From assembly GCA_964517135.1 (NCBI GenBank), contig CAZFBA010000035.1, positions 1 through 36,363 of the forward strand: a stretch of 36,363 nt of DNA, in the 5' to 3' direction. This DNA comes from CAZFBA01 sp964517135. GTDB lineage: Bacteria; Cyanobacteriota; Vampirovibrionia; JBFMGH01. The translations under genes were made by a program, and so were the position numbers. Within the stretch, counting starts at the first letter, position 1, and every line of letters begins with the position of its first letter. Shown in pieces: positions 7,704 to 16,434 of this stretch. The notes beneath the pieces are model-generated. The model had not been told where the DNA came from. It ran no database searches and worked only from the letters and a program-made list of their open reading frames with translations.

Positions 7704-7792
7704 TATCTCTTATGGAACCTCTGATTAATTAAATATAGCAAACGCATTTGAAATTTGTTTGGAAAAATCTAGCTCTTATATGTTGATAAGGC

Positions 7793-7956
7793 GATCAGTG
7801 CATAACTTAAAAAATTTTCGATTTTCAAAAAATATAAATTTAAGATATGGGTTGAATGAGCAGGCGCAGCCTGTGAGTGAAACCCAATGACTTCCTTAAG
7901 GGTGGGCGGGATTTGGGTTTTGAAAATCGAAACCAGAAAAATCTAGCCATTATTTA
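7793..7956. repeat. MITE-like inverted-repeat element, copy 2
   Basis: Inverted repeats TTTTCGATTTTCAAAA (7815-7830) and its complement (7918-7932) enclose an interior nearly identical to the reverse complement of copy 1. The left outer end GATCAGTGCATAACTTAA matches the ends of copies 1 and 3; the right outer end has decayed. It lies between two convergent genes, in the opposite orientation to copy 1. Confidence 0.8.
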
Positions 7957-8091
7957 TAAAAGACTTAATATAATACTAAGTTGCCATCAATAGACAACTG
8001 ATTCCAGAGCTATCGAAGCGGATTTAACCCGGTGAAAAGTTGTGCCTTGAAATCAAAATGGTATAAGTTATTTTAAGAAAACTTATATTTA

Positions 8092-9531
8092 TTAGCGTAT
8101 GATAGCTTCTATCTCAAACAGCCTGTTCCATGGGAATCTAAAGCTGATTTCTCCATCATAGTCAAACTTTTTAAGTAATGGTTCAATTAATTCAAACATT
8201 TTATTGTTGAGTTCAACCACATCAGGTTCAGAAAGTTTTTGCCTGACACTGGCCTGATAGGCCCAGTCTTCTGCAAAGCGATTAATGAGCATTCTTTTAT
8301 GTGCCAGTTTATTTACAGTATTATCTTTTTCAGCTATTACCCTGATCATGCCAATGGCAAGAGTTGATCCTATGGTGTTGCTGGCAGTATTCCATCCTGC
8401 ATAAGCATAAAGGTTTTTGAAGTCGACATCTGATTCAATTAAACTTTGAATTAGTTCAGGGTCAGAACCATTAGCCCAAAGTATATCAGCCAGTGCGATT
8501 GGCTTATTAAGAGAGTTAAGAACCCCTATAATCTTTGAAATAGCTGCTTCCTGTGCAGTGCCTTCTGGCTCTTCTTCAAATATATGGTCTCCCTGGGATA
8601 TTTCAGGAAGATGAACTACCATAACAAGGTCAGCAGAACCAATGCTGTTTGACTTTTTTGCTCCTACAAGTTTAATTTGACCCTCGACAGATTTCTTAAT
8701 TGGCCTGTCTTCATAGTTTGCAAGTATTTCTTTTCCGTCTTCAATAGTATAGATAGGATAAACAGAAAGAGAGTTCGGGAAAAGGTGTGCTCTAACCATC
8801 AGGCTGGAGGCTACTTCATCTGTTCCAGGGTGTACGAGGGTTTTATTTTGCAGTTTAAGCTGAGTTATTTTTTGTTTAAGGGTTTCTGCTTCCATAACGT
8901 TGATACCCCATTTAGAGGTATCATCCTGGCAGAGAACCAGCCATTCAAAGGCTCCCTGTGCTGCACGATCCAGATAGAACTGGTTGACGGCAAAATTGCG
9001 TTCACGTGTACTTATATAATCTTCCAGTATATCTTGAGGTATTTTGGTAACGACTTCTGCCAGTTCATCTTCAAGTTGTGGTGTGTTTAATTTTTTTGAT
9101 TTATGTAGCAGGTTTGAATAGCGGTATATTAAAGTGCCGAATTCGCTCCAGTATTCTTTTTCTTCTTCATTTATATTATTGTTAGATATACGCATGATGC
9201 TTGAGAAGGCGTATACGTTAATGTTATTTACTTTAAACAGGTGAAGATATTCATTGACTCTTTCCAGAATTTCGTCATAATATTCTTCAGACCATCTTGA
9301 GGCTACCAGGCCACCGTACGCCAGGGTATCCAGGGCTATAATGGCGGAAGTAAGGCGTTTATTTCTGAGGGCCATTTTGGTCCATTCTAACAGAGATTCA
9401 AAGTCTGCCTGTTGATCCAGGCTGCCAAGTATCTCTTTTGGTGGTATTTCAAGTTTTATACCGCCACTTTTGGCTATTTGAAGTGGCATATCATAAGAAA
9501 CAGGTCGATTATCCAGTGGAATTAATAACAT
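8092..9531 (-). CDS. DUF4127 family protein
   Basis: This 479-residue protein is recognisable as DUF4127 from the N-terminal LLIPLDNRPVSYD, the ALDTLAYGGLVASR block near residues 65-80 and its overall length. The function of the family is not established. It has no signal peptide or membrane segment, so it is probably cytoplasmic. Conserved polar blocks such as HPGTDEVASSL and ADILWANGSDPEL suggest an enzyme with a buried acidic site, but this is only an impression. The gene starts 11 nt after the stop of the secreted protein at 9543-10253, so the two form an operon and may work on the same substrate. Confidence 0.85.
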   Translation of the reverse strand: MLLIPLDNRPVSYDMPLQIAKSGGIKLEIPPKEILGSLDQQADFESLLEWTKMALRNKRLTSAIIALDTLAYGGLVASRWSEEYYDEILERVNEYLHLFKVNNINVYAFSSIMRISNNNINEEEKEYWSEFGTLIYRYSNLLHKSKKLNTPQLEDELAEVVTKIPQDILEDYISTRERNFAVNQFYLDRAAQGAFEWLVLCQDDTSKWGINVMEAETLKQKITQLKLQNKTLVHPGTDEVASSLMVRAHLFPNSLSVYPIYTIEDGKEILANYEDRPIKKSVEGQIKLVGAKKSNSIGSADLVMVVHLPEISQGDHIFEEEPEGTAQEAAISKIIGVLNSLNKPIALADILWANGSDPELIQSLIESDVDFKNLYAYAGWNTASNTIGSTLAIGMIRVIAEKDNTVNKLAHKRMLINRFAEDWAYQASVRQKLSEPDVVELNNKMFELIEPLLKKFDYDGEISFRFPWNRLFEIEAIIR

Positions 9532-9542
9532 AACTTGAGTTC

Positions 9543-10253
9543 CTATCTTTTTTCTGTCTGAATGTTCTGTAAATAAACTTCTCGTGTTTCAGGGCTGTCG
9601 AGGTATGCAGGTGGTGAGCCATCTTCCAGAAGATCAGGATTAATGCTACCATCTTTAGCCCTTTGAATGTTTTCAATGGTACGTATTATTTCCTGTCCTA
9701 CCCCCGGTATAACAGGGCCAAACATTGGTTTTTTACCATCTGAAGGAGGATGAGTAATAGTGATACCATTATGAAGAGTTTCTCTTCCTGATGAAGAGAT
9801 GGTTGTAGCAATCTGGATATCACTATAGTCATTAGCTTTCCATACGGCGGCTTCTACAAACCTTATGCTGTTGATAAGGTTTGTATCGTCTGGTATTTCA
9901 TATTTCAGCTCAAGAATACCTGTTGCAGGTATTTCACCTTCAATTGTTTTTTCAGCGGGGCCTATTCTGAGTTGCTGGCCAAAAAGAGGTTTTGCACCTT
10001 TGTTGGTGGATGAAATAGCCAGTGATACTTTGCTGCCGGGGGGGCCTTTAATACGAAAAGAGTTTTCCTGCCCGATGATTAGTTTCGATGGCAAAAATAC
10101 CTGCGGGCCATCCTCTATAAGTAGCCTTTGCTTGTTTGTGTCAGTTAAAGTTATCTCACCAAGGTTTGTTTCTGCATACAAAACAACTTGATTGATTATC
10201 AGGCTGCATATTAGTAATAAAAAAACAGATACAAAACGAGTCGTTTTTATCAT
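9543..10253 (-). CDS. Secreted protein of unknown function, operon partner of DUF4127
   Basis: This 236-residue protein begins with a basic and hydrophobic signal peptide (residues 1-27) with a likely cut after LYA, giving a mature protein starting at ETNLGE. The mature part looks beta-rich, with a pattern like an immunoglobulin-type domain around residues 55-150 (FRIKGPPGSKVSLAISS). A Pro-rich tail follows. I do not recognise a family. CGGAG lies about 10 nt before the ATG. It is first in a two-gene unit with the DUF4127 gene. Confidence 0.7.
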   Translation of the reverse strand: MIKTTRFVSVFLLLICSLIINQVVLYAETNLGEITLTDTNKQRLLIEDGPQVFLPSKLIIGQENSFRIKGPPGSKVSLAISSTNKGAKPLFGQQLRIGPAEKTIEGEIPATGILELKYEIPDDTNLINSIRFVEAAVWKANDYSDIQIATTISSSGRETLHNGITITHPPSDGKKPMFGPVIPGVGQEIIRTIENIQRAKDGSINPDLLEDGSPPAYLDSPETREVYLQNIQTEKR

Positions 10254-10489
10254 TCAAACTTCTCCGGTGATTTTTATGAACTTATAATTATATGTTCAGG
10301 GTAATGAAATTATTTTATCCACACCTTTATAGATATATTTTTATCATAATTGCTGCTGACTAGTCTATAAAAAAAACGATGAAATTTTTTTAAAAAATAT
10401 AATATGGCAGGGTTCTCAAAGATTTTCAATAATACTATAAATTGTATAACGAGTTTGAAAAATTAAAAAATTCTAAAAATTTTAAGGTA

Positions 10490-12028
10490 TTATTCAAGAG
10501 AACCTGCGGTTGACTCAACGCTTTCGAGCAGCTGATTATTCTGGATCATTTCATAGATGGCGTCAATATCATCTTTATAGATTCTATCTTCTGTGATTAC
10601 TGGTACTTTATTTCTTATAGTATTGTAAGCAGATTGAATGCCTTTGCCGGGCTGTGTTGGTTTGCAAAAATCAAGGGCCTGACAGGCGCACAGAAGTTCA
10701 ATAGCCAGAACATAATTTGTATTGCAGAGAACTTTAGATACTTTTCTGGCTGCATTAGTACCCATGCTGACGTGGTCTTCTTTATCACAGGATGTAGGTA
10801 TAGAATCAACACTATTAGGAGTTGCATACATCTTATTTTCAGATACAAGCGCTGCGGCGGTATATTGTGTTATCATTAATCCAGAATTTAACCCTGATTT
10901 TTCAATAAGAAACATCGGAAGACCGCTAAACATAGGAGCTATAAGCTTGTCAATTCTTCTTTCAGAAATATTTGCAAGTTCTGCAAGAGCAATAGTAAGA
11001 AAATCCATTGCCAGGGCAAGGGGCTGGCCGTGAAAGTTACCGGCAGAAAGCACTTCTTTAGTTTCTACAAAAACCAGAGGGTTATCTGTAGCAGCGTTAA
11101 TTTCAGTCTTTAAGATAGTTTTTACATAGTTAAAAGTGTCTTTACTTGCTCCATGCACCTGTGGTATACATCTTATTGAGTAAGGATCCTGCACTTTAGG
11201 GCATTTTACGTGAGAAGCTGCTATTTGACTGTCATGTGTTAATTTAAGTATATTGTTTGCAGAGGCTATCTGTCCAGGATGTGGTCTGATCGCATGTATC
11301 TCCGGGTAGCAGGCTCTGGGAGTACCTTTAATTGCATCAAGGCTCATAGCCCCTGCGATATCAGCAATTTTGCCTGTGGCAATAGCCTTATATAGATTTA
11401 ATACTCCGAGGGCACACATTACCTGCGTACCGTTAATAAGAGAAAGACCTTCTTTAGCCATAAGTCTTACAGGTTCTATACCTGCCTGTTTTAGTGCGTC
11501 AGAACCGCTTAGAATATTTCCTTTATATTCAGCTTTACCCTCTCCAATAAGTACCAGTGAAAGGTGGGCCAGAGGTGCAAGATCACCACTTGCTCCTACA
11601 GAACCTTTAGAGGGTACAAGTGGATGAATGCCATTATTAAGAAGCTCAATAAGAGATTCAATAAGAGATATCCTGACGCCTGAGTAACCTTTGGCCAGCG
11701 TGTTAGCTCTTAAAAGCATGATGGCCCTTGTTGTTGGTATGTCAAAATAGTCTCCTACCCCGCAGGAATGGCTGCGTATAAGATTAGCCTGCAATATTTC
11801 TATTTGATCCTGGGGTATATTGACCGAGCTGAGTGCCCCAAAACCAGTATTGACACCATAAACAATCTTGCCGCTTGAAATAATTTCTTCTATGACTTTT
11901 CTAGATTCTTCGATGATTTCATGTGCCTCTGGAGCAATTTTAACTTTTGCATGGTTTATTGCTACGGATATGATGTCCTCAAGGGTTAATGAATTTCCAT
12001 CAATGTAAACAATATCTTTATTTTTCAT
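10490..12028 (-). CDS. hutH: Histidine ammonia-lyase
   Basis: This 512-residue enzyme of the aromatic amino-acid lyase family has A146-S147-G148 in GSVGASGDLAPLAH, which cyclises to the MIO cofactor, and the catalytic tyrosine Y57 in YGVNTGFG. The specificity region reads RSHSCGVG (His as in histidine lyases, not the HL pair of tyrosine lyases), and the later SENK and KEDHVSM blocks also match HutH. It should convert L-histidine to trans-urocanate and ammonia. The other histidine-degradation genes (hutU, hutI, hutG) are absent on both sides, so its role may be more than full catabolism; a related MIO enzyme such as an aminomutase is a less likely alternative. The ribosome site is weak (GAAAG). 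Confidence 0.92.
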   Translation of the reverse strand: MKNKDIVYIDGNSLTLEDIISVAINHAKVKIAPEAHEIIEESRKVIEEIISSGKIVYGVNTGFGALSSVNIPQDQIEILQANLIRSHSCGVGDYFDIPTTRAIMLLRANTLAKGYSGVRISLIESLIELLNNGIHPLVPSKGSVGASGDLAPLAHLSLVLIGEGKAEYKGNILSGSDALKQAGIEPVRLMAKEGLSLINGTQVMCALGVLNLYKAIATGKIADIAGAMSLDAIKGTPRACYPEIHAIRPHPGQIASANNILKLTHDSQIAASHVKCPKVQDPYSIRCIPQVHGASKDTFNYVKTILKTEINAATDNPLVFVETKEVLSAGNFHGQPLALAMDFLTIALAELANISERRIDKLIAPMFSGLPMFLIEKSGLNSGLMITQYTAAALVSENKMYATPNSVDSIPTSCDKEDHVSMGTNAARKVSKVLCNTNYVLAIELLCACQALDFCKPTQPGKGIQSAYNTIRNKVPVITEDRIYKDDIDAIYEMIQNNQLLESVESTAGSLE

Positions 12029-12066
12029 AGTTCTTTCACAGTAAATAAAGTGACAACCTCTTATTA

Positions 12067-12310
12067 AAACTAATGCATAACCAGAATGATAGATTTTTTA
12101 TGGTTTCGATTTTCAAAAATTTTAAAAGTTAAGATATGGGTTGAACGAGCAGGCGACCACTTGTTGAGAAAGATCACAAGAAATCACTCATTACCCCGGG
12201 GATAGCTTGCTTTGCAGGCGAAAGTGGGCGAATCCCCTTTTATAGGGTCAAGTACCAGTCATGGTACAGGTTTTGAAAATCGAAAAAATTTTAAGTTATG
12301 CACTAATCTT
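12067..12310. repeat. MITE-like inverted-repeat element, copy 3 (long form)
   Basis: Outer inverted ends (ACTAATGCATAAC and its near complement at 12295-12307) and inner repeats TTTCGATTTTCAAAA (12104-12118) and complement (12271-12285) match copies 1 and 2. The interior shares AAGATATGGGTTGAACGAGC and then diverges, with about 60 bp more than the other copies. It lies in the divergent gap between hutH and the HNH-like gene. The remaining 12311-12566 is AT-rich and shows no gene. Confidence 0.75.
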
Positions 12311-12566
12311 TTATTTTTGTAATCCTACATCAAAATAAATTATAAGTGAAGGATAATTTTCAATATAGTTTTCAGCCAGACAAGCTTTTATAGAGAGGTA
12401 TTAAGCGGTAGTTTTTTGTTAAAATTAAAAAAAAATCAAAAAATTTCAAAACTACCCCTGTAAAAAATAATTGTTTTGTGTTAAGTTAGTTTACATAAAT
12501 AGAGGGGAATAGAGAAAACTTTTCTGATTTGGGGAAATCAGAAAGTGATTGTTTCTTGGGGGAAAA

Positions 12567-13520
12567 ATGATTATTGGTATTCGAGAGATCCCGGGGGGGG
12601 TACACTCACATAATTTATCATTGCAAAAATTGCAGAAAGCTAAAATGCCTGCAGGGGCTGCTTTTCCTAATGCCGTTCAGTCAGATTCTTTTAATGGTAA
12701 AACACTTAAAGATTATAAATTTTTAAATTCTCAAACCATTATTGAAAAGACCCTGACTTTTCTGGGCAGAAAACAGAGCAAAAAAGGATCATCAAAAAAC
12801 TCAACGAAATATGTCAGGCCAGAATATGAATATAAAAACTTTTTGCCTGATTCTGAAAGACCTAAAGCTAATATCAAAAGAGACCTTAAAGATGTGTTAA
12901 TGGATGATCCATCTGTTCATAATGCTAATAAAGCCTATCTGCGCATAAAATCACTTTCTACATATTTAACTGAAAAAATGGTAGGGTTTGAAACACCTGA
13001 TGGCGATCACTGGTTTGAAAAAGCACTGCCATATATCTATAAAGGTGCACTAGCAAAGAAAATACCGGCAACTCAATATGAAAATGTGGCAAAAGAATTC
13101 TGGGGATTGTTATCAAAAGCTGATAATTACTGGCTTTCAGATGATTTTATAGGTTATTTGAAAAGTATGAATCAAACACCGGCAGTTAAAGCTACTATCA
13201 GTGCTATTGAAACACTCAGAGATCAGGATCTTCCAGTATATTCAAAGGTAGCTTTTACAGGTTATCCTTCAAAAATCAAGTATATTAAAGAACTCCATAC
13301 CTGTGCTTATTCCGGTGTGCCATTGAAATGGAATTCAAAGGCTACCCACAGCCCGAGTGCAGAACACATATTACCTCATTCTGTTGGTGGTGATGCTGTT
13401 GACATTGATGTAAACTTTTTAATTGCCTCAGCAAAAGCTAATGGTGATCGTGGCAGTCTTCCTCTTTTAGCATATCTTAAAGGCTGGGATGCCCAGGATA
13501 ACTATAAAAAGCGAAAATAA
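12567..13520 (+). CDS. HNH-endonuclease-like protein with early poly-G tract
   Basis: This 317-residue protein starts at the ATG at 12567, preceded by GGGGG 4 nt upstream; an in-frame TTG at 12549 is less likely. The C-terminal 75 residues resemble an HNH module: C246-x2-S, then AEHILPHSVGG (H267, H271), then N292-G-D-R295. Only one of the usual zinc cysteines is present, so a compact or degenerate HNH is possible. The N-terminal 240 residues are helical and not recognised. A run of eight G at 12593-12600 covers codons 9-12; a one-base slip would truncate the protein. No methylase, toxin partner or phage gene is adjacent. Nuclease activity is inference. Confidence 0.6.
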   Translation: MIIGIREIPGGVHSHNLSLQKLQKAKMPAGAAFPNAVQSDSFNGKTLKDYKFLNSQTIIEKTLTFLGRKQSKKGSSKNSTKYVRPEYEYKNFLPDSERPKANIKRDLKDVLMDDPSVHNANKAYLRIKSLSTYLTEKMVGFETPDGDHWFEKALPYIYKGALAKKIPATQYENVAKEFWGLLSKADNYWLSDDFIGYLKSMNQTPAVKATISAIETLRDQDLPVYSKVAFTGYPSKIKYIKELHTCAYSGVPLKWNSKATHSPSAEHILPHSVGGDAVDIDVNFLIASAKANGDRGSLPLLAYLKGWDAQDNYKKRK

Positions 13521-13567
13521 TACAATACAGAAAATCTTCTCAAAAGACATGTTTAAAAAGCAAAATG

Positions 13568-14524
13568 CTAGAAGCTAGGCTGTCTGTTTTTTGCCTGTGG
13601 AATAGCTATTAAATGCATATATAGTGACAGTAATATGTAAATAACTATCTGGTACGGTATAAACAGGACAAATATTATTGAACTTATCCACTTGAAGAGC
13701 TCTATGACTATTAGAGTGATAACTTCAGAGCTGTACATAAGCCCGATTATTACTATAAGTGATAAAAGTATGAAGATAATAGCCTTTTTGCTTAATTGAA
13801 TATTTTCTACCCAGGTAAAGGGCTGGTTAAAGATATTTGTCCTCATAAAAGAATATTTGTAAAGCCAGAGATAAACCTCGTTATCAGGATAAAGAGAGAT
13901 AGCTTCTTTTAAAAGCTTATACCCGGCTTTTGTAGAAGCAAGTTTCAGGTGCAAATGGTTAATATTGAAATAGAAAGAAGGGCCTTCTGGTCCGTATAAC
14001 AAAGCCTGTCTGAATAGTTCTTCAGCTTTTTCATTGTTTTTATTTTGCTGTTCTATCATAGCCTGAGTTAGTAAAGCTTCAAAGTTTTTTTCATCAATAT
14101 TAAGAGAATCTTGAGCCAGCTTTGAAGCTCTTTTTAAGTTATTCATGCAATAAAATATCTGAGATGCCAGAGAATAGTAATAAGAATCATTACTATTAAT
14201 TTCAATTGCTTTAAGAATGCGTATAGAAGCTTCGTGATAGTTGTTTAAAAAGATATAATAAGCTCTTGCCATTAAATAATATGTTTTATCGTGATTACGA
14301 TTTATTTTCAATATTTTTTTTGCTGAATCAATTAATTCTCCTGGTTTTTCAAGATAAAAATAAGTTTTAACCAGTTCATAGAGAACTTCAACATTTTTTT
14401 CGTTAAAGGTTAAAAATGATTGATAGAGGGAACTTGCCTCATCAAACTTACCTTTGTTTATCAGGTCTTTGCCCTGGTTGATTAATTCCTGTGTTTTGCT
14501 GCTTTTAGTTGTTGATTCTGTCAT
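13568..14524 (-). CDS. TPR-repeat membrane protein
   Basis: This 318-residue protein is numbered from the ATG at 14524, with AGGA about 13 nt upstream; an earlier ATG at 14575 would add 17 residues but has no ribosome site. Residues about 10-230 are tandem tetratricopeptide helices (for example GKFDEASSLYQSFL and NEKAEELFRQALLYGPEG). Residues about 250-305 form two or three hydrophobic membrane segments, with a short basic tail. The TPR part would face the cytoplasm as a protein-binding scaffold. Partners are unknown. It ends 47 bp from the convergent HNH-like gene. Confidence 0.75.
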   Translation of the reverse strand: MTESTTKSSKTQELINQGKDLINKGKFDEASSLYQSFLTFNEKNVEVLYELVKTYFYLEKPGELIDSAKKILKINRNHDKTYYLMARAYYIFLNNYHEASIRILKAIEINSNDSYYYSLASQIFYCMNNLKRASKLAQDSLNIDEKNFEALLTQAMIEQQNKNNEKAEELFRQALLYGPEGPSFYFNINHLHLKLASTKAGYKLLKEAISLYPDNEVYLWLYKYSFMRTNIFNQPFTWVENIQLSKKAIIFILLSLIVIIGLMYSSEVITLIVIELFKWISSIIFVLFIPYQIVIYILLSLYMHLIAIPQAKNRQPSF

Positions 14525-14629
14525 AATAATTTTTTTATCCTGATGTAAAAAGTTTTTAAAATCAATAAAATGCATTTTAAAATAAAAATAGATTAAAATT
14601 GCAAAAATTTACATAGATTTATAGTGTAC

Positions 14630-14658
14630 TTGTAATTCTGAAATTTTGATTTTATAAT
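14630..14658 (+). promoter_or_regulatory. Promoter of tRNA-Gly
   Basis: TTGTAA at 14630-14635, a 17-bp spacer and a perfect TATAAT at 14653-14658 place transcription start a few bases before the tRNA at 14671. Confidence 0.75.
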
Positions 14659-14670
14659 ACACAATACTGA

Positions 14671-14742
14671 GCGGGAGTAGTTCAGTGGTAGAATACCTCC
14701 TTGCCAAGGAGAAGGTCGCGAGTTCGAGCCTCGTCTCCCGCT
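14671..14742 (+). tRNA. tRNA-Gly (GCC)
   Basis: The acceptor arm GCGGGAG pairs with CTCCCGC (14735-14741), with discriminator T at 14742. The D-loop is AGTGGTA. The anticodon stem CCTCC/GGAGA encloses TTGCCAA with anticodon GCC at 14703-14705. The T arm is GCGAG-TTCGAGC-CTCGT. No CCA is encoded, so it must be added after transcription. It has its own promoter and terminator. Confidence 0.97.
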
Positions 14743-14747
14743 TTTTT

Positions 14748-14768
14748 CCACCACTGGGTGGTTTTTTT
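14748..14768 (+). terminator. Intrinsic terminator of tRNA-Gly
   Basis: The stem CCACC/GGTGG with loop ACTG is followed by seven T (14762-14768). It begins 6 bp after the tRNA. The following stretch to the trigger factor gene at 15067 (about 300 bp) is AT-rich and must hold the promoter of the tig operon; I see no other gene in it. Confidence 0.85.
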
Positions 14769-15066
14769 GTTTTCAGCATTTATAAACTATTATCCCTTTA
14801 AAAACCCTGCCTCTTTAACATATCAAGAGATTCTTTTATAAGGTGTTTAGTTTATTTAATATAATATAGTTGCCAGAAAATCCTTTTATTGTAGACTTTT
14901 AATTAGTACAACCAAACACAGGGGCTTAATTCATTTATCATACAAATTTGAAAAATCACAAATCATTTCAACAAAAAGTATTGAGTTGTAGAAATATTTT
15001 GTATTTTTTGGTTAAATAGATTAATTAATAGTTAAGTAGTCTTAGGAAGTGAGTTTATAAGAAGCA

Positions 15067-16395
15067 ATGAACATAACAAAAATAGAAAAGAAAGAAAATA
15101 ACATCGTTGAACTGAATCTTGAAATAGAAGCAGAACATGCAGCACAGGAATACAATAAAGCATGCAGAAAATTAGGCCAGCAAGTAGCAATACCTGGTTT
15201 TAGACGTGGTAAAGCTCCCCGGGCAGTAATAGAAAAATATGTTGGGCCAGAAAAAATCAAACGAGAAGCCCTTGACAGGTTATTGCCCCATGTTTTTGCC
15301 GATGCTTTAAGTGAGCAAGAATTTGATGTTGCCTCAGAGCCTATTGTAGAATCATTTACCTATGAGCTTGGGTCACCTTTAAGCGTCCAGGTAAGGCTCG
15401 AGTTAAAACCAGAGGTAAAATTGCCCGATTATAAAGGCATTACAGTTGATGTAGTTAAATTTGAAATGCCTGAAGACTCTCTGGATCAGGAATTAAAAAG
15501 CCTTGCAGAAAAATATGCCACACTTGAACCTATTATAGACAGAAAAACAAACGAAGATGATATAGTTATTATAGACTATTCAGGCAGTATTAACGGTGAA
15601 ATTATACGGGGTGGCTCAGCAAAGAATCATCAGCTTGATCTCGCCAGCAATAACTTTTTACAGGAATTTTCAGAACAGCTTGTTAATAGAAGCCTCGGAG
15701 AAGAGTTTGTAATTCACGTGACTTTCCCTGAAGACTATTATGACCCCAATCTATCTGGCAAAAAAGCCGAGTTTTCTGTTAAAGTCAATGAAATAAAAGA
15801 AAAGAAAATACCTGAACTTAATGATGATTTTGCTAAAAAAGTCAGCAAGTTTTCAACACTCGAAGAGTTGAAAAAAGACATTGAAGAATACCTTAAAAAA
15901 TCAGAAGAACAGGAAAATGAATCACGCCTTCATAGAGCTATTTTAGAAAAAATAGTAGAAGAAGCCGAAGTAGAAATACCTGATTCAATGATAAATAAAG
16001 AAGCAAGAATACTCTTAGAAGAAGTACAACAAAGACTCAAGAGTCAGAATATATCCTGGGAAGAGGTTCTTGACAGTCAGGGGCATGAGAAAATCTGGGC
16101 TAATCTTCGCTCAGAAGCACTTAAAAGAGTTAAAACCAGCCTTGTTATAAGTGCTATAATTAAATCTGAAAACATTGAGCTTACAGATCAAGACTTTAGC
16201 ACTAGAGTAGAAGAGCTGGCCAGAGCTTATAATACTGATCAGAAAAGTGTTATTAAGCATATAGCAAGCACACAGGGTATGGTACAACATCTATCACAGC
16301 AGATTATTAGCAACAAAGTGCTTGAAACTCTTGCAGGCTATGTAGAGCTTAACTATGTCGAAGAAAAGCCAGAAGAAGAGGAGCAAAGCGAGTAA
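15067..16395 (+). CDS. tig: Trigger factor, ribosome-bound chaperone and peptidyl-prolyl isomerase
   Basis: This 442-residue protein has the three-part trigger factor plan. Residues 1-110 are the ribosome-binding domain with the signature GFRRGKAPRAVIEKYVG at 44-60. Residues about 150-240 are the FKBP-type isomerase domain (DIVIIDYSGSINGE). The C-terminal helical chaperone domain ends in a very acidic tail. It binds near the ribosome exit tunnel and shields nascent chains. It heads a cluster with clpP, clpX and lon, a common order in bacteria, coupling folding to proteolysis. The ribosome site before the ATG is weak (AAGAAG). Confidence 0.96.
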   Translation: MNITKIEKKENNIVELNLEIEAEHAAQEYNKACRKLGQQVAIPGFRRGKAPRAVIEKYVGPEKIKREALDRLLPHVFADALSEQEFDVASEPIVESFTYELGSPLSVQVRLELKPEVKLPDYKGITVDVVKFEMPEDSLDQELKSLAEKYATLEPIIDRKTNEDDIVIIDYSGSINGEIIRGGSAKNHQLDLASNNFLQEFSEQLVNRSLGEEFVIHVTFPEDYYDPNLSGKKAEFSVKVNEIKEKKIPELNDDFAKKVSKFSTLEELKKDIEEYLKKSEEQENESRLHRAILEKIVEEAEVEIPDSMINKEARILLEEVQQRLKSQNISWEEVLDSQGHEKIWANLRSEALKRVKTSLVISAIIKSENIELTDQDFSTRVEELARAYNTDQKSVIKHIASTQGMVQHLSQQIISNKVLETLAGYVELNYVEEKPEEEEQSE

Positions 16396-16434
16396 ATCTA
16401 TCCTTGTTATAGACTATGGTGAAAGGAACAGTGA

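Noticed and set aside
10615..11627. Open frames on both strands inside hutH
   Set aside because: The hutH frame has full family conservation; these are shadow frames with no recognisable content.
12549..12566. TTG start adding six residues to the HNH-like protein
   Set aside because: The G-rich ribosome site lies between this TTG and the ATG at 12567, so the ATG is the better start.
14576..14629. Further tRNA or small RNA before tRNA-Gly
   Set aside because: The stretch is AT-rich with no cloverleaf arms or terminator.
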